Shown here in pieces: positions 21,780 through 32,248 of a stretch of 64,000 nucleotides of DNA. The translations under genes were made by a program, and so were the position numbers. The notes under the pieces are model-generated. The model was given only the letters and a program-made list of their open reading frames with translations. It did not search any database and was not told the DNA's origin. Every line of letters begins with the position of its first letter. Position 1 is the stretch's first letter. The DNA comes from Incurvaria masculella (taxonomy: Eukaryota > Arthropoda > Insecta > Lepidoptera > Incurvariidae): positions 5,417,001 through 5,481,000 of the forward strand of contig OX335652.1 in assembly GCA_946894095.1 (NCBI GenBank), in the 5' to 3' direction.

Positions 21780-21990
21780 AAGTTCCACGATATCATATAG
21801 AGCGATAACTTCGAACCACTCGCCCGATTTATTTGCGTATTTTATCAACGTAAGCAACTCTGGGCGCAGTCAGATTCCGGATGGGTTACCGTTTTCGATG
21901 TTGAAGGTGGCTATGGTTCGTATTCCTCATAAAACTTTGTAAAAGTAAGGAAGGTGATAGGGTTAATCCCGCCTGTGTTGGTTTTGTATC
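21780..21990 (+). mobile_element. 5S-rRNA-headed SINE, 3' truncated
   Basis: Positions 21851-21890 (taagcaactctgggcgcagt, then cagattccggatgggttacc) line up without gaps with the internal promoter region of 5S rRNA (box A, intermediate element, box C); I count about 29 of 40 matches against the insect sequence as I remember it. A diverged spacer (21905-21930) and 'atagggttaatcccgcctgt' of the common SINE body follow. It is truncated before the 3' end. Confidence 0.65.
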
Positions 21991-22029
21991 AATTTCTATG
22001 TAGCAGTGCCAGTGCAGTAAGGGTCTGGC

Positions 22030-22355
22030 GGCACATGCTTTTAAAATTAGCTCCCAATTGCTTACGAAGCTCTAAATGGGAATATGTCGATGTTTATCAT
22101 TAAATCGTTGACTGGAAGAAATCACTTTTAGTGATAAGTCCGCCTTTGTGCAGTTTCGCTCTGTTAGATTTAATTGTTCTGTAAATAGTTTTTAATGTAA
22201 TTTGCACAATAAAGAATTTCTTTCTTTTCTTTCATGCCATATCGGTTCAAACTATTTTAATTAAATTTGGTAGATGGATGCATAGTCCTGGACTAGCCTT
22301 TTGGTGGGTTAATTTTTATCCAGGAAATAATTCAGACCGAAATCAATCTAACACG
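22030..22355. other. No gene seen
   Basis: Ordinary AT-rich DNA; a dispersed-repeat tail such as 'tttcttttctttcatgcc' may be present near 22220. Confidence 0.4.
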
Positions 22356-22362
22356 ACATAAT

Positions 22363-22399
22363 GCGGTACCCAGCTCCGCTCGGGTGAGCTGGGTACCGC
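22363..22399. repeat. 13-bp perfect hairpin
   Basis: gcggtacccagct (22363-22375) pairs perfectly with agctgggtaccgc (22387-22399) around an 11-base loop. The sequence is the head of the ubiquitous lepidopteran repeat (compare ggtacccggctccgctcggg at 26869-26888), inverted on itself. Confidence 0.7.
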
Positions 22400-22599
22400 A
22401 GCCAGTTGAAAATATTTTTTTTACTGGAAAGTATCCAAATCTACAATACATTTTGATATGCGGCAACGTTAAAGTTGTCTCAACTCCATCTCCTCATTTT
22501 GTACGAGCTGAGGTAAATAAAAGTTAAACATTTCATAGGCATTTAATTTACACCCCTTGTACGATAACAACATGGCGGAGCATCGCACCTCTACCCGGC

Positions 22600-22780
22600 T
22601 CGGCGAACAGAAGGTCGGTCGCAGATGTTTTGGAGTGCAGTTAAACTGTCAAGAGCCGGCGGCAGCGCGGCGGAGGGGCGGGGGGGGGGGAGGCGGTACG
22701 GTCGACTATAAAATTTCATTACGGAAAATATTAAAACAGGGCCCGCGGTGGCAAGGCTGGCAGGCGTCCGAGGCATATTG
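22600..22780. promoter_or_regulatory. GC-rich island with G-run
   Basis: Contains an 11-G run (22680-22690) flanked by gcggaggggc and aggcgg, then CTATAAAAT at 22709-22717. The G-rich part could form a quadruplex. Short open frames on both strands have no recognisable motif. Whether it is a promoter is unknown. Confidence 0.2.
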
Positions 22781-22904
22781 TAACTTTACTGTTGGTGATT
22801 TTGTTGTATGGCCACTGACAACGTCGAACGAGGCGTGAAAGCCGGACTTAGGTTGCCTCGCCGAGGATACATTTTTTGACTCCGGCGCTATTACATATAT
22901 CTTT

Positions 22905-22970
22905 TTATTAGCTAACTAGCTAAGGTAACCGGCTTCGCTCGGGTCGATGTCGATTTGGCCCGATGCTGAA
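22905..22970 (+). repeat. Ubiquitous lepidopteran repeat, head fragment
   Basis: 'ctagctaaggtaaccggctt' and 'cgctcgggtcgatgtcgatt' match the heads at 26856 and 51867. Confidence 0.6.
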
Positions 22971-22984
22971 TTGTTTCCGCAGCC

Positions 22985-23150
22985 CCCTTGAAAGTTTTAC
23001 GTGGAATCCAAACCACGGCCTGCAGCCTCAAATGTTGTAAATGGCCAGCCATGCAGAACCCAACCGCGCTCAGAGGTGCTTCACCCAGGTTATCAAATCG
23101 CGTCGCATCGCGCCACTAGGCTACCGGCGGCTACGTGTTTTGGACTAAAT
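22985..23150 (-). mobile_element. 5S-headed SINE, head only
   Basis: Read on the minus strand: a tRNA-like box A string tagcctagtgg (23113-23123), then the 5S-like stretch (23043-23082: gagcgcggttgggttctgca with tgg following), then 'ccgtggtttggattccacgt'. The common body is absent after about 22985. It shows that the 5S-like stretch can be preceded by a tRNA-like box A. Confidence 0.7.
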
Positions 23151-23345
23151 TAAAATTTATTCGCCAGGTAGAGTCTTGCCCGCATTTTTTATGGTATATT
23201 TTTAATCCTCAATAACCCTTTCAGGGCCCAGCATCACTTCTCAGGCCACATATTTTTTCTTATAGTGTGCATAGACAAATGTGTACATACATTTAATTAT
23301 ATTTTTCGGTTTAAAGAATCACCAACGGATTTCATAGCTTTATTT

Positions 23346-23429
23346 TTAAGAACTCTGTACCTTCTCTATCAACAGTTATTTGTTCCGTTAAGAACTCTGT
23401 ACCTTCTCTATCAACAGTTATGTGTTCCG
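23346..23429. repeat. 42-bp tandem duplication
   Basis: The unit starting 'ttaagaactctgtaccttct' occurs at 23346-23387 and 23388-23429 with one base different. The period is a multiple of three, so an ORF reads through it; there is no sign that it is coding. Confidence 0.85.
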
Positions 23430-24105
23430 TGGCACACAGATGGGCTGCACGGTGCATCGGTACCGACTCCCTGAGTGCTACTACACCTACTGCGAGCATT
23501 GAATGCTAACACGAGTACAACGTTCGAGCTAATTGGGCACTTTTTATGCGTTAACTGTACTTTGCGCTTTTCGAAACGTTTGGCATCTATCATATTTTGG
23601 CGCTACAAATAAAATAAAAATCCAGAAAAAAATATCTTTGCCCATGTTTTTAGTATACTTATTTATTACGTTACTTTAGACTCGTATTGCATGAACATCC
23701 AAATTATACCTTACAGGCAAAACTATAAAGTTAGTTATTTTTACCAGCCCCAATGTCCAACTGTGAGATCAAATGAAAATTGAGACGCTATTTCCGCTAA
23801 AACGACAGTGGGGATGATAGCCCAGTAGGTTTTTCCACCACATAATTGGTCGCGTTGGTACTCTAATGGTGAATACTAATCTCAATTTAGGTACCGGAGA
23901 TATTATGCCCTCAACCGAAGATGCTAACATTTCAATCTACGGTTGCGACGACTTTCGTCAGAAACGAAGCTACATTGCAGAAAAATAATAAAAAATAGAC
24001 ACACACAAATTACGAGTATATTGTAAGTAGTCCATTGGAGTGACGGCTCGGCGTGCAAATTTCAAAGTTTAACAACACTGGCGCGGTCAAGTTTAGTTGT
24101 GCTTG
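23430..24105. other. No gene seen
   Basis: No recognised repeat, RNA or supported reading frame. Confidence 0.45.
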
Positions 24106-24109
24106 AAAG

Positions 24110-24330
24110 ACCGTTCGACCGTTGAGGTAAGCCACAGTGATTCGAAGTGACCGTAAAGTTTTTCTGCCATACATACCAGGTAAAGGGTTAATTCCGCCCG
24201 GGTTGGTATATATACGATGAAGATTAATTGAGAGATCCTGGCATGGCACCTAGTTCCTATGGTTATGCGGTGTGCTAGGTTAATATCATGATGGTTTGTG
24301 TGGTATGTCCAGTTATATCAAACGAAATAA
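24110..24330 (+). repeat. SINE body, diverged
   Basis: Contains 'ttccgcccgggttggtat', 'gagagatcctggcatggcac' and 'ggtgtgctaggttaatatca'. The head portion is too diverged to classify, although 'gaccgttgaggtaagcc' suits the 5S-headed group. Confidence 0.65.
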
Positions 24331-24849
24331 ACGTTGCTACTGACACCTCACGATACTAAATAATTTTCTATTCGATAACTAAAAATAACTAGGAATAACT
24401 TTCCACTCCATATTACTTAAAATTTATATTTAAGATGTTCTAACAAAAATAATAAACAGTCAGTAAGCCCAAAATGGAGTTCACAACCAGCTTTAGTTTC
24501 AATCTCCAACCTGGCTACTAATACATCCACATAATGTTTGATGATTTATCAAAAGCTGTTCTACCAAATCATTGTTGACAGTAGTATTTAGAGCTACGTG
24601 TGTGTGTGTCATTATTATGGTCATTATTAGGTTCGAATACTGCTTCCGTAGAATGTCACGGCCAAACATTTTTTCAGATTATTTTCAAAATCTGATTAAA
24701 ATGATTCAAATGTTGATGTCGCTTAAACTAAAATAAATTATGTAACGGTAATGTCGTATTCATTAAATACATAAAATTATCAACATTCATATAGGCCGCA
24801 AATTAGATAAAATTCGATGTAAGCATTTAAAAATAATTGTATCTCGTGT

Positions 24850-24960
24850 ATAAAACTATGCCGGCCGTGGTTTTCGCAGCCCCGCAAAAGTCCGAAAGCC
24901 CATGGGCGCCTTTTTGTAAGGTCATGGCTGGGTGTGCCATATGTCGCGCTAACATAAAAA
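24850..24960 (-). repeat. Repeat G, copy 2 (partial)
   Basis: The minus strand reads 'aggcgcccatgggctttcgg' and 'ggctgcgaaaaccacggccg', matching 20785-20840. It lies directly before the 105-bp minisatellite. Confidence 0.65.
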
Positions 24961-25000
24961 AAAACACCGGTAGCACTCCGGGAGTGCCGGCAGAAGTGAA

Positions 25001-25377
25001 AAGTTTTTACCCATCCAACAAAAAGTGCTCAGCGCCGCTAAAGAAGTTTTCACTTCAATCTTACGCTTTTTCGATCAGCATCACGTGACCCTGACGCGAG
25101 TTTGGAAGTTTTTACCCATCCAACAAAAAGTGCTCAGCGCCGCTAAAGAAGTTTTCACTTCAATCTTACGCTTTTTCGATCAGCATCACGTGACCCTGAC
25201 GCGAGTTTGGAAGTTTTTACCCATCCAACAAAAAGTGCTCAGCGCCGCTAAAGAAGTTTTCACTTCAATCTTACGCTTTTTCGATCAGCATCACGTGACC
25301 CTGACGCGAGTTTGGAAGTTTTTACCCATCCAAAAAAAGTGCTCAGCGCCGCTAAAGAAGTTTTCACTTCAAAAATC
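25001..25377. repeat. 105-bp minisatellite, about 3.6 copies
   Basis: The 'aagtttttacccatccaaca' segment begins at about 25001, 25106, 25211 and 25316, a strict 105-base period with almost no differences between units. Each full unit has 'agtgctcagcgccgctaaag', 'ttttcgatcagcatcacgtg' and one CACGTG palindrome. Because 105 is 35 codons, a 118-codon ORF runs through the array with a 35-residue repeat; this is a by-product of the period, not a gene. Confidence 0.9.
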
Positions 25378-25384
25378 GTGAAGA

Positions 25385-25930
25385 TATGTTATAGATCAGA
25401 AATTGATTTCAAACACTGAAATCCCGTCTTCCTAACAAATAGTGACATATGGTCCGTTTCATTGACAAAATAATAAAAGCACCCACATCTGCCCTCACAA
25501 ATGGAATAACTGGCAATAACCCGATATGGCTCCTGTCAGGATGAAGAGCCTGCATTTTTCATGCGACCTTTTATGTCACTGTGTAGGAGAACAGAGGGAG
25601 CTATACTGAGCATTGAACATTGCAAAATGTATTTCTAGTTTGATCTACAGGTTGTTGAATTCATTAATTTGAAACGAGCATTTGAACTGAAACTATCTTA
25701 GATCATATTACTTTCAAAATGAGAATACGAGATCAATTTAAACAAAATTTAAAATTTCTAAAACCTCGACGAGCAATTCTTATCAGTCTGAAGATCCATT
25801 ATGACATCAGTTGTTGTTGACAGATCTAGCGCCTTAATTATAGTAGCATATAATGTAGGTATAGTTGAAATGATACTAGGACAATATATTGAAATACGGG
25901 CGGAGTAATACAAATCAAATAAATGAGTAT
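25385..25930. other. No gene seen
   Basis: AT-rich DNA without recognised elements. Confidence 0.5.
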
Positions 25931-25935
25931 CATAT

Positions 25936-26328
25936 TCTCGTAGCTTAGGGACGTGTGGACTTTCCTTCCATGCCAGAGATCATGAGTTTGAATCCCGAAC
26001 CCGTTTTTGCATTACTTTCTTTCTCTTTCGTAGGTACGTGCATTTCGTTACGAATGCGATCTGTTCAATGGTTTGGAACCCATGTAAAAATTTAAGGTTT
26101 TTACATAATTTAGCTTAGCAAGCCCGACTGGATTCGTATCATCGCATTAGGTTAAAAAAATATGTTCAAAATGGCAATAAAAAATGTTTTACGTTTTAAA
26201 TCCAATTAAATGTACTCGTGCCTATAAAGGTCCTGGCATATCACATTCCTGTGGGGTGCGGTCTTTTGTGACATATTATGACGGTTTTGTGGTTTTGGCC
26301 ATTTATGTTTAGTTACATAAAAACAAAT
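25936..26328 (+). mobile_element. tRNA-headed SINE, diverged, near full length
   Basis: Box A-like tagcttaggga (25941-25951), box B gtttgaatccc (25986-25996), the long spacer with 'gcatttcgttacgaatgcga', and the body through 'ggtcctggcatatcacattc' to 'agttacataaaa'. The many substitutions indicate an old copy. Confidence 0.8.
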
Positions 26329-26329
26329 G

Positions 26330-26850
26330 AACCCAGGAATGTCCATGTTCGGGAAGGTCTCAGCGCTTCCTCTGAGTAATAAAGATTTATAAAAGAGTCC
26401 CACGTTTATTTCACCGTAGGTAGATGGACTAATCCGTTCGCATCCTTGGCCATTTGTCGGTGTCCTCACGCTCGCAGCACGACGGCCCAGGAAATAATGA
26501 ACACTGAGATAAAGCAAGGATAATACGTACGCGGATGTACGCTAGACTTAATGTACGGAGCCGACTGAATTATTTAAATCTTACTCCATTACGTGGAATG
26601 GTAGCGAGGCCTCTGTATGATCATTGCCAGTAATGTAAAATAATGTACTGTGATACCTCGTTGCATTTGGGAAACTAGAAATATAAAGTGTTGAAGCACT
26701 TGAATAGAAGATTTCCGATTCGGAAAGAATTTAACCGAAAATATTGGATATCTCTAAAACTAAACCACATAATAATCTTATTCTGCACAATCGAAATACT
26801 TTTAACGACTTTAGAAGCGCTTATGATATTACCAATTATTGAAGACTTAT
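26330..26850. other. No gene seen
   Basis: A 103-codon minus-strand ORF (26206-26517) begins inside the SINE and is spurious. Nothing else was recognised. Confidence 0.45.
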
Positions 26851-26855
26851 TTAGC

Positions 26856-27190
26856 GACTAGCTGAGGTACCCGGCTCCGCTCGGGTCAATGTCGTTTTGG
26901 ACTGATGTCAGGCTGTAACCCAAAGGGCTGGCCCAAAAAGCTAGTCGAACTACTTTACTAACAGAAGATTAAACAATGTATCTACCAAAAAAACTGGATC
27001 GAAATCCGTTGAGCCGATGTGGCATGATTGAATAAGATAACATCCAAATACTGCCATTTATAAATTCAGTGGAAGGAATGTACTTGAATATATTGCAAAA
27101 CATTGGGGCCAATTGATTAAGGCTCCAACTGAGTCCAGCGTAAAATCGGCTATTGGTGTTCTGAAAAAATAGGGCGGGCCACAGCTAGTC
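26856..27190 (+). repeat. Ubiquitous lepidopteran repeat, long copy
   Basis: The head 'gactagctgaggtacccggc' and 'tccgctcgggtcaatgtcgt' are followed by 'gatcgaaatccgttgagccg' (26997-27016), the usual internal box. It ends near 'gggcgggccacagctagtca'. From memory it resembles the Helitron-like Lep1 group, but I could not confirm Helitron ends. Confidence 0.55.
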
Positions 27191-27341
27191 AGAAATCATC
27201 CAATAGCTTTCATTCTCACGATGTCGCTAGGTCCGGCAAGATCATTTACGACGCGCTATAGTCGTTCGACGCGCCAGAGTGGTTTAAATATTTCAGAGGT
27301 GGCGAATTAATTCAGATCTGATAAATGTTGTATTACACTTA

Positions 27342-27500
27342 GCCCCGGTTGCACGAAGAGACGGCCGGGTTAATCAATGTTCAAACACGTCACTTTTATT
27401 GATCCGCATAGAGTTCCTTCCATACTGTCCCCACAAAGTGACATGTTTGATCATACTTTGACGTTGATTTTGATGTTTTGTCCTTTCGTGCACTCGGCCC
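27342..27500 (-). mobile_element. 159-bp Harbinger-like MITE, copy 2
   Basis: TTA at 27339-27341 and 27501-27503 flanks an element of exactly the same length as copy 1 in the opposite orientation. The ends are gccccggttgcacgaa and gggccgagtgcacgaa (inverted). Confidence 0.88.
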
Positions 27501-27504
27501 TTAA

Positions 27505-28450
27505 TGCGGTTGGAATTTTATTCAAATCACGATCGGTTCGTGATTATGGACCGATTGTAGAGTTTTATTTATCAATACTGCTTTTTATGTTTTATTAGTT
27601 TTTTTAATGTTAGGTTGAATAAAACAATATTAAACACATATTAAACAATATTATCTGTACTTAATGGAAATAAATATCATCTTGAGGTCATTTTAAAAAT
27701 TAATATAAAATATTATGTATACTATACGGGTTGCTCTTTTAAATTCACACGCGACAGCAGGGGTGATATTGGAGGCAATATTAAGCACCTCTTAATTTTA
27801 AACTTGCCTAAAATAAAAATGAACGCAGTTCATACACATTTCATCAAAGTTAATTGACAAAATCATATGTAGGTAGTGTTATTTTTATATTTGAGACAAA
27901 TAAAACATTTGAAGGTGCATCGAAAGAATGATCTGCATAAGAATAAGAAACTTGTATTATTTTACATAGATCTAAGAAACTCTAGTTATACGCTTGGGCC
28001 AACCTACATGTTCATACAAATATTAATTGGAAAATTTTATTTTAGCAAAATGAAGTTAACAAAATACAATAATCATAATAAAAAATTTAAAAAAATCTAT
28101 ATATAATAGAATTTTCTTAACGGCTAACTTATAAATATGTATTTTAAATATTTTATGAGGCCTGTGGCCAATACCTTATATAGTTTTAAAAAACATTCTT
28201 TCTGTTCCCTACCACCTCTAATTTAGGTAATTGCTTGGCAGTCACTTTTCTTTTTTGTAGTATTAGATAACATATTTATCTAGTGAATAAGCGTGAAACA
28301 TATATATTAATTTACGTTACAAAGTGGGGTTTACACACCAAAAACATAACTTTTGCTCATCTGAAAAAGATTTTGACTTTAGACTTGATTTTGAAATATT
28401 GTATGCATTTGACAGATTGTACTGAAAGTGCTGTCGTTTTTTATGCAGCC
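27505..28450. other. No gene seen
   Basis: Strongly AT-rich interval with only chance ORFs. Confidence 0.5.
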
Positions 28451-28451
28451 T

Positions 28452-28614
28452 GCCATACCACAAAACTACCGTTATGATACCCGGGCGGGCTTAAACCCTA
28501 CCACCTAGTAGGGGAAAGAAAATGCACTTATATAACTCAGAATGAGAAAGAAAGTAGTGCATGAACGGGCGAGGATCTGAACCCAGGCCTCTAGTCTAGT
28601 CCCCGCGCCACTAG
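28452..28614 (-). mobile_element. tRNA-headed SINE with internal deletion
   Basis: The 3' end ('caaaactaccgttatgat' region, 28459-28477) is joined directly to 'acccgggcgggcttaaaccc' (28480-28499), so the central third of the body is missing. The spacer and the tRNA-like head (28560-28614) follow. Confidence 0.75.
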
Positions 28615-29236
28615 TATGTATACTTTCATTCCTAAGCCCTAACAGTAGTAATCAGAGTTGGCGGACTACCTATAATACACCGATTATCGCCGAACTAAAT
28701 TGCATTTTGTATGGTTAGTCCAGTGCTAGTCTGCGTACTAAAATTTGACAGTTCACTCTGAATACGACTATAAAAACGTAACGGACTGGTAGATATATTG
28801 CACAGATTCTTTTTGAAAACGAAACAACAACTCAAGGAAATGTTTGATGTCAAAATGTATGCACCTGAAGGTTGTAAACAGTGAACAATACAAGTCGAGC
28901 GGTTGATTTCAGGAAATGTGTTGCAGGACTCGATGATACGCGTTTTACGGCAGTAAAATATATTGTTTGTTAGTTCGAACTTCAGTTCGTGATATTTTAT
29001 GGCATACAACAGGTATACTAATATAAAAGAAATATGTAGCTACTTTGTAATATGTGTGTACCCACCTTGTTGTTAATGTATTTTACATAAACACAAATTC
29101 GTACAATGCTGCTGCAATAACAAAAACATCCTAACGATCTGAAAATCATAACGTTTTCAATGACGATCAAAAATACCTTAACTGAAGTCTCATGTAAAAA
29201 AATGGTCGGCATCTGATTGAATTCAGAGCTTACTAG

Positions 29237-29373
29237 CAAAGATAATACTAATAATTACTTCGTAATAGATGGCCATCTCCGTACGAAGTGCAAGCCTTTC
29301 GCAGTTGTTTGTGCCGGCAGCAATAAAACTCCAGGTACCTCGAGAATGTTTACACCAAATTAAGCTTATCGCG
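29237..29373. repeat. Left terminal inverted repeat of the 2.4-kb transposon
   Basis: Pairs with 31512-31648. The outermost 25 bases match perfectly; the inner part has scattered changes. Confidence 0.85.
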
Positions 29374-29785
29374 CTGCCCCGAAACATGACATTCACTTAG
29401 CAGCGCCAAATTGTGCGGCTGTTCAGGGTTAACACATGTTATGCTATGACGAGCGCGCTGAGACAAGCTATTTAAATAGTTGAGTGCCACATTAAATTAA
29501 TATTAAGAGATGTGTTTTTAGTCTATGTATTTAGTCTATATTTCCATACATATTTACATCTTTATTTATTCTTGAAGTTACTTGTATTTTTTTGTTATTA
29601 GTTACGAACCCATCCGTCTGTAAAATATAATAAGTATAATTTTCAATTCAATTCATAATATACCTTACGTATTATTTTATGCAACATATTTTTTATTTAC
29701 AAATATTATATTTATTTCGTATAAACTTGCTTGGTGAAAAGCTCTAAGTCATTATAAAATTGTTATGGTCTAAATGCAGGTGTTC

Positions 29786-29852
29786 CTACTAATTATGAGC
29801 ACCAGCATTTCTGCAGTAATGCTGCCGAAATGCTGGTGCTCATAATTAGTAG
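29786..29852. repeat. Perfect 26-bp hairpin inside the transposon
   Basis: The 26 bases at 29786-29811 (starting ctactaattatgagcaccag) are the exact inverse of 29827-29852. The 15-base loop holds a further gcag/ctgc pairing, and ggtg/cacc extends the base across a bulge. It could be a young foldback insertion or a small-RNA-like precursor. Confidence 0.85.
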
Positions 29853-30098
29853 CACCGAATAAATAACTAACGTAACAGAAGCGAAACTTATGAGTGTATT
29901 TCTATGCGTGTGCTATCGGCTATGTGTGCGTGGTGCGAGGGTGCGCGGAGTGCGCGGGGCGAGTCCGCATCTTCCCAGGAATACTGCGTTCAAAGGTTGT
30001 CACTGACTGTGCAACCTCGCGTTAGTTTGGTACTCTCCGAGTCATTTTTTATTACAACGTGCAAAGTCGACCAACGTCGTGATTTTTTGGAGTGGTTG

Positions 30099-30118
30099 TG
30101 TGTGTGTGTGTGTGTGTT
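30099..30118 (+). repeat. (GT)n microsatellite
   Basis: About ten GT units followed by a T-run, inside the 2.4-kb element. Confidence 0.85.
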
Positions 30119-30844
30119 TTTTCTTCATTTTAAGTAATGGGGGAAACTTATAAGCTTTAAAGATAAAGCTTTTAAGATGAAAAAGCGGAATTATAAACCC
30201 CTGAATGTTCTTAATATTTGATCCATTATTTATATGACTAATGTACTTTAACATTAAAAATTAAAAAAAAAAAGCTTAAAAAATATGTTTATGTTCTCAT
30301 AATGTGAGCCATGTATAAAAAGTTTATTGTTAAAAGTTAAACGAATGATGATGTAAACATGTGTTGAAAAAAGAACATACAATAAATAATAATCATTTCG
30401 TACAGTCTGGTTTATTTTAATATCCCCATTGTGTCGAGTGATAACCCTCGCGATGTTTCGTAGCGCGCCGCGCTCCGCCGCTGCGCCGACGGTGAATCTC
30501 ACACAGACGAGGAGTGTCGACGGCGTGCCAGCCTATTGTTTGATATATTATTTCAAAGAAGCGGCATTGGCAATTGATTTTAGGAATTTCAGCGAGCCAG
30601 TTTACGACTCTTTTCTTGTGAGCTTTCAAAAGGGCCACGGCGGCATAGGTTTATATAATAGGTCGGGTCATAAAGGAAGTCCCAGAAGTAAAGAGACTTT
30701 AATCAAAATCAAAGTGGCCACAGAAAAAGTTTTCACAGATAAAATAAATAATTGTCATGGTAACCATACTTAACTAATCTGTCAAAATAGGCCGGTTTAA
30801 AAACAGTCTTGCATTTTTTTTAAATTAATGGAGCCGAACAAAAA

Positions 30845-31142
30845 TTGTTTTCAAAGATAGTTATTCAATACTATTTGATTCATGAGAAATATGAGATAGA
30901 GCGTCATATTATTGAAGAGGGCGCAAGAAGAATTAGTATGTACCGAATAATAAAACGTCACAAAGAAACGGAAGAGGCCGATTTTAAAAAGATTCCGTGA
31001 AGACTTAGTCTAGTATCTACATGAAGAAATATAAGCCGAGTAAAAAAGGTTTTTGAACAGGCATCTACAAAATCGGTGAGAGTTGCAACGGATAAACTAA
31101 AAATTTCCAAGTCCAGTGTATACCTTGTTTGGCAACCTATGA
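30845..31142 (+). pseudogene. Transposase N-terminal helix-turn-helix relic
   Basis: One frame reads KIVIQYYLIHEKYEIERHII, then EEGARRISMYRIIKRHKETE, the normal end of a first helix-turn-helix in IS630/Tc1/mariner-type transposases. After two in-frame stops (TGA at 30998 and at 31022) it continues SRVKKVFEQASTKSVRVATD and KLKISKSSVYLVW, which has the shape of the second helix-turn-helix (conserved hydrophobic pattern, K-S-S-V-Y recognition helix). No DDE catalytic part could be found downstream; 31150-31510 is too decayed. It lies within the inverted repeats of the 2.4-kb element and on its plus strand, as expected for that element's own gene. Family assignment is by eye; a Tc1/mariner relative is likely. 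Confidence 0.65.
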
Positions 31143-31511
31143 ACGAAAACAGCAATGTTTCCGAACCCTATTATTATACAGGGTATATGAACTCCCAGAT
31201 TTACCTTAGAGAGTGCATTATCATATTGCAATACCTTTCATAGACAAGCATTATTCGTGAGTAGGTGTTTTGTTTTGGACCGATTAGGCTTCACGCCATT
31301 ACGAGTTTAAGTTATTCAGTATTTACAGACTGCGGGTGTAGAGTTCTCAACTAGACAAAAAATGCCCCAATTTTTCTTCAAGCTCGACTTATTGAATTTT
31401 TTTAGGACCTGTGTAAAAGAGTGCCTAAAGTACACAGATATACCTCAAACATTCTTATCTTTCAAAAAGGGATGGACTAGGTTGGCCAAAAAAAAATTCA
31501 TCTTTCCGCGC

Positions 31512-31648
31512 AGAGTGCTAAGCTTAATTTGGCGTAAATATTCTTGAGGTATCATTAGTTTTATTGCTGCCGGCAAACAACTGCGAAAGGAGAAGACTTT
31601 GTGCGAAGGTGGCCATCTATTATGAAGTAATTATTAGTATTATCTTTG
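31512..31648. repeat. Right terminal inverted repeat of the 2.4-kb transposon
   Basis: Inverse of 29237-29373; the outer end is at 31648 (tatctttg). Confidence 0.85.
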
Positions 31649-31926
31649 GTGGGAACGATGAAACCACCCGTATCATGCAGGTGTTTACCACAATCCGTAC
31701 CCAGCGCAAGTAACTCGGCCGTGATGCTAGTGCCAAAACAGGTTGCGGGTGGCGGCGGCTAGTCATATCCGCTATAGCCTCTTATATCATTTAATATACC
31801 TGACTTCAATATTTTTAAATTGGTTTAAGTATAACATAAAAGTCATTACTTTAACATATTATGTCAAGTAAAGAAACATATTTATGCTATTCTAATAATA
31901 GTATTCATAACTATAGCATGAAACTA

Positions 31927-32092
31927 TGTTTGAAGCGGCAATGATTTTTTTTTCGTGTTTCCCATCCAGTTCAGTGTAGGCGTGAGGGAAGGTTCTGGGT
32001 TGGCACCTAATTCTTTCGAAAATGTGGTGTATTGGGCTAATATCATAACGGCAGCTGTGTGTTATTAGCCATCCTAGTCAGGTTGCATCTGG
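31927..32092 (+). repeat. SINE 3' half
   Basis: Runs from 'gaagcggcaatgatttt' through 'aggttctgggttggcaccta' and 'gtgtattgggctaatatcat' to 'agccatcctagtcaggttgc'. The head is missing. Confidence 0.75.
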
Positions 32093-32248
32093 GAGGAGCG
32101 AATGGGTAACGAAAGAATGAAAAAACAAATTTACATAGCAGAAGAATCCATGATAAAATCCAAAGCTGTAGATTTTTATAAATATTCTAAACATTTTTTA
32201 CTAAATTTAAAACACATTGGAAAAATAAATGATTAAGAACAAAAACAA

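Larger units (their letters stand above)
29237..31648 (+). mobile_element. Decayed 2.4-kb DNA transposon with ~137-bp inverted repeats
   Basis: The two ends are inverted copies about 137 bases long. Both begin caaagataatactaataatt reading inward, and they share 'cctttcgcagttgtttg', 'ccggcagcaataaaact' and 'ccaaattaagctta', with roughly one change per seven bases plus two small indels. Between them lie a helix-turn-helix transposase relic on the plus strand (30845-31142), a perfect 26-bp hairpin, a GT microsatellite and GC-rich patches. No target-site duplication is clear (left flank cttactag, right flank gtgggaac). The transposase type suggests the IS630/Tc1/mariner group, but the long inverted repeats and missing TA flanks leave the family open. 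Confidence 0.75.

Noticed and set aside
25025..25381. 118-codon ORF with a 35-residue repeat
   Set aside because: The DNA period is 105, so any stop-free unit stays open. The array has only 3.6 units and no start context or gene neighbours; it is a minisatellite.
26856..27190. Helitron
   Set aside because: The family may be Helitron-like by memory, but I saw no clear TC start, CTRR end with a hairpin, or A|T insertion context, so I called it only a dispersed repeat.
30429..30773. 114-codon ORF inside the 2.4-kb transposon
   Set aside because: I looked for transposase or host motifs and found none. The overlapping minus-strand ORF is similar in quality. The transposase-like frame lies further downstream.
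31150..31510. DDE catalytic part of the 2.4-kb element's transposase
   Set aside because: All three frames were read; no convincing D-D-E/D context or neighbouring motif was found, so the relic was not extended.
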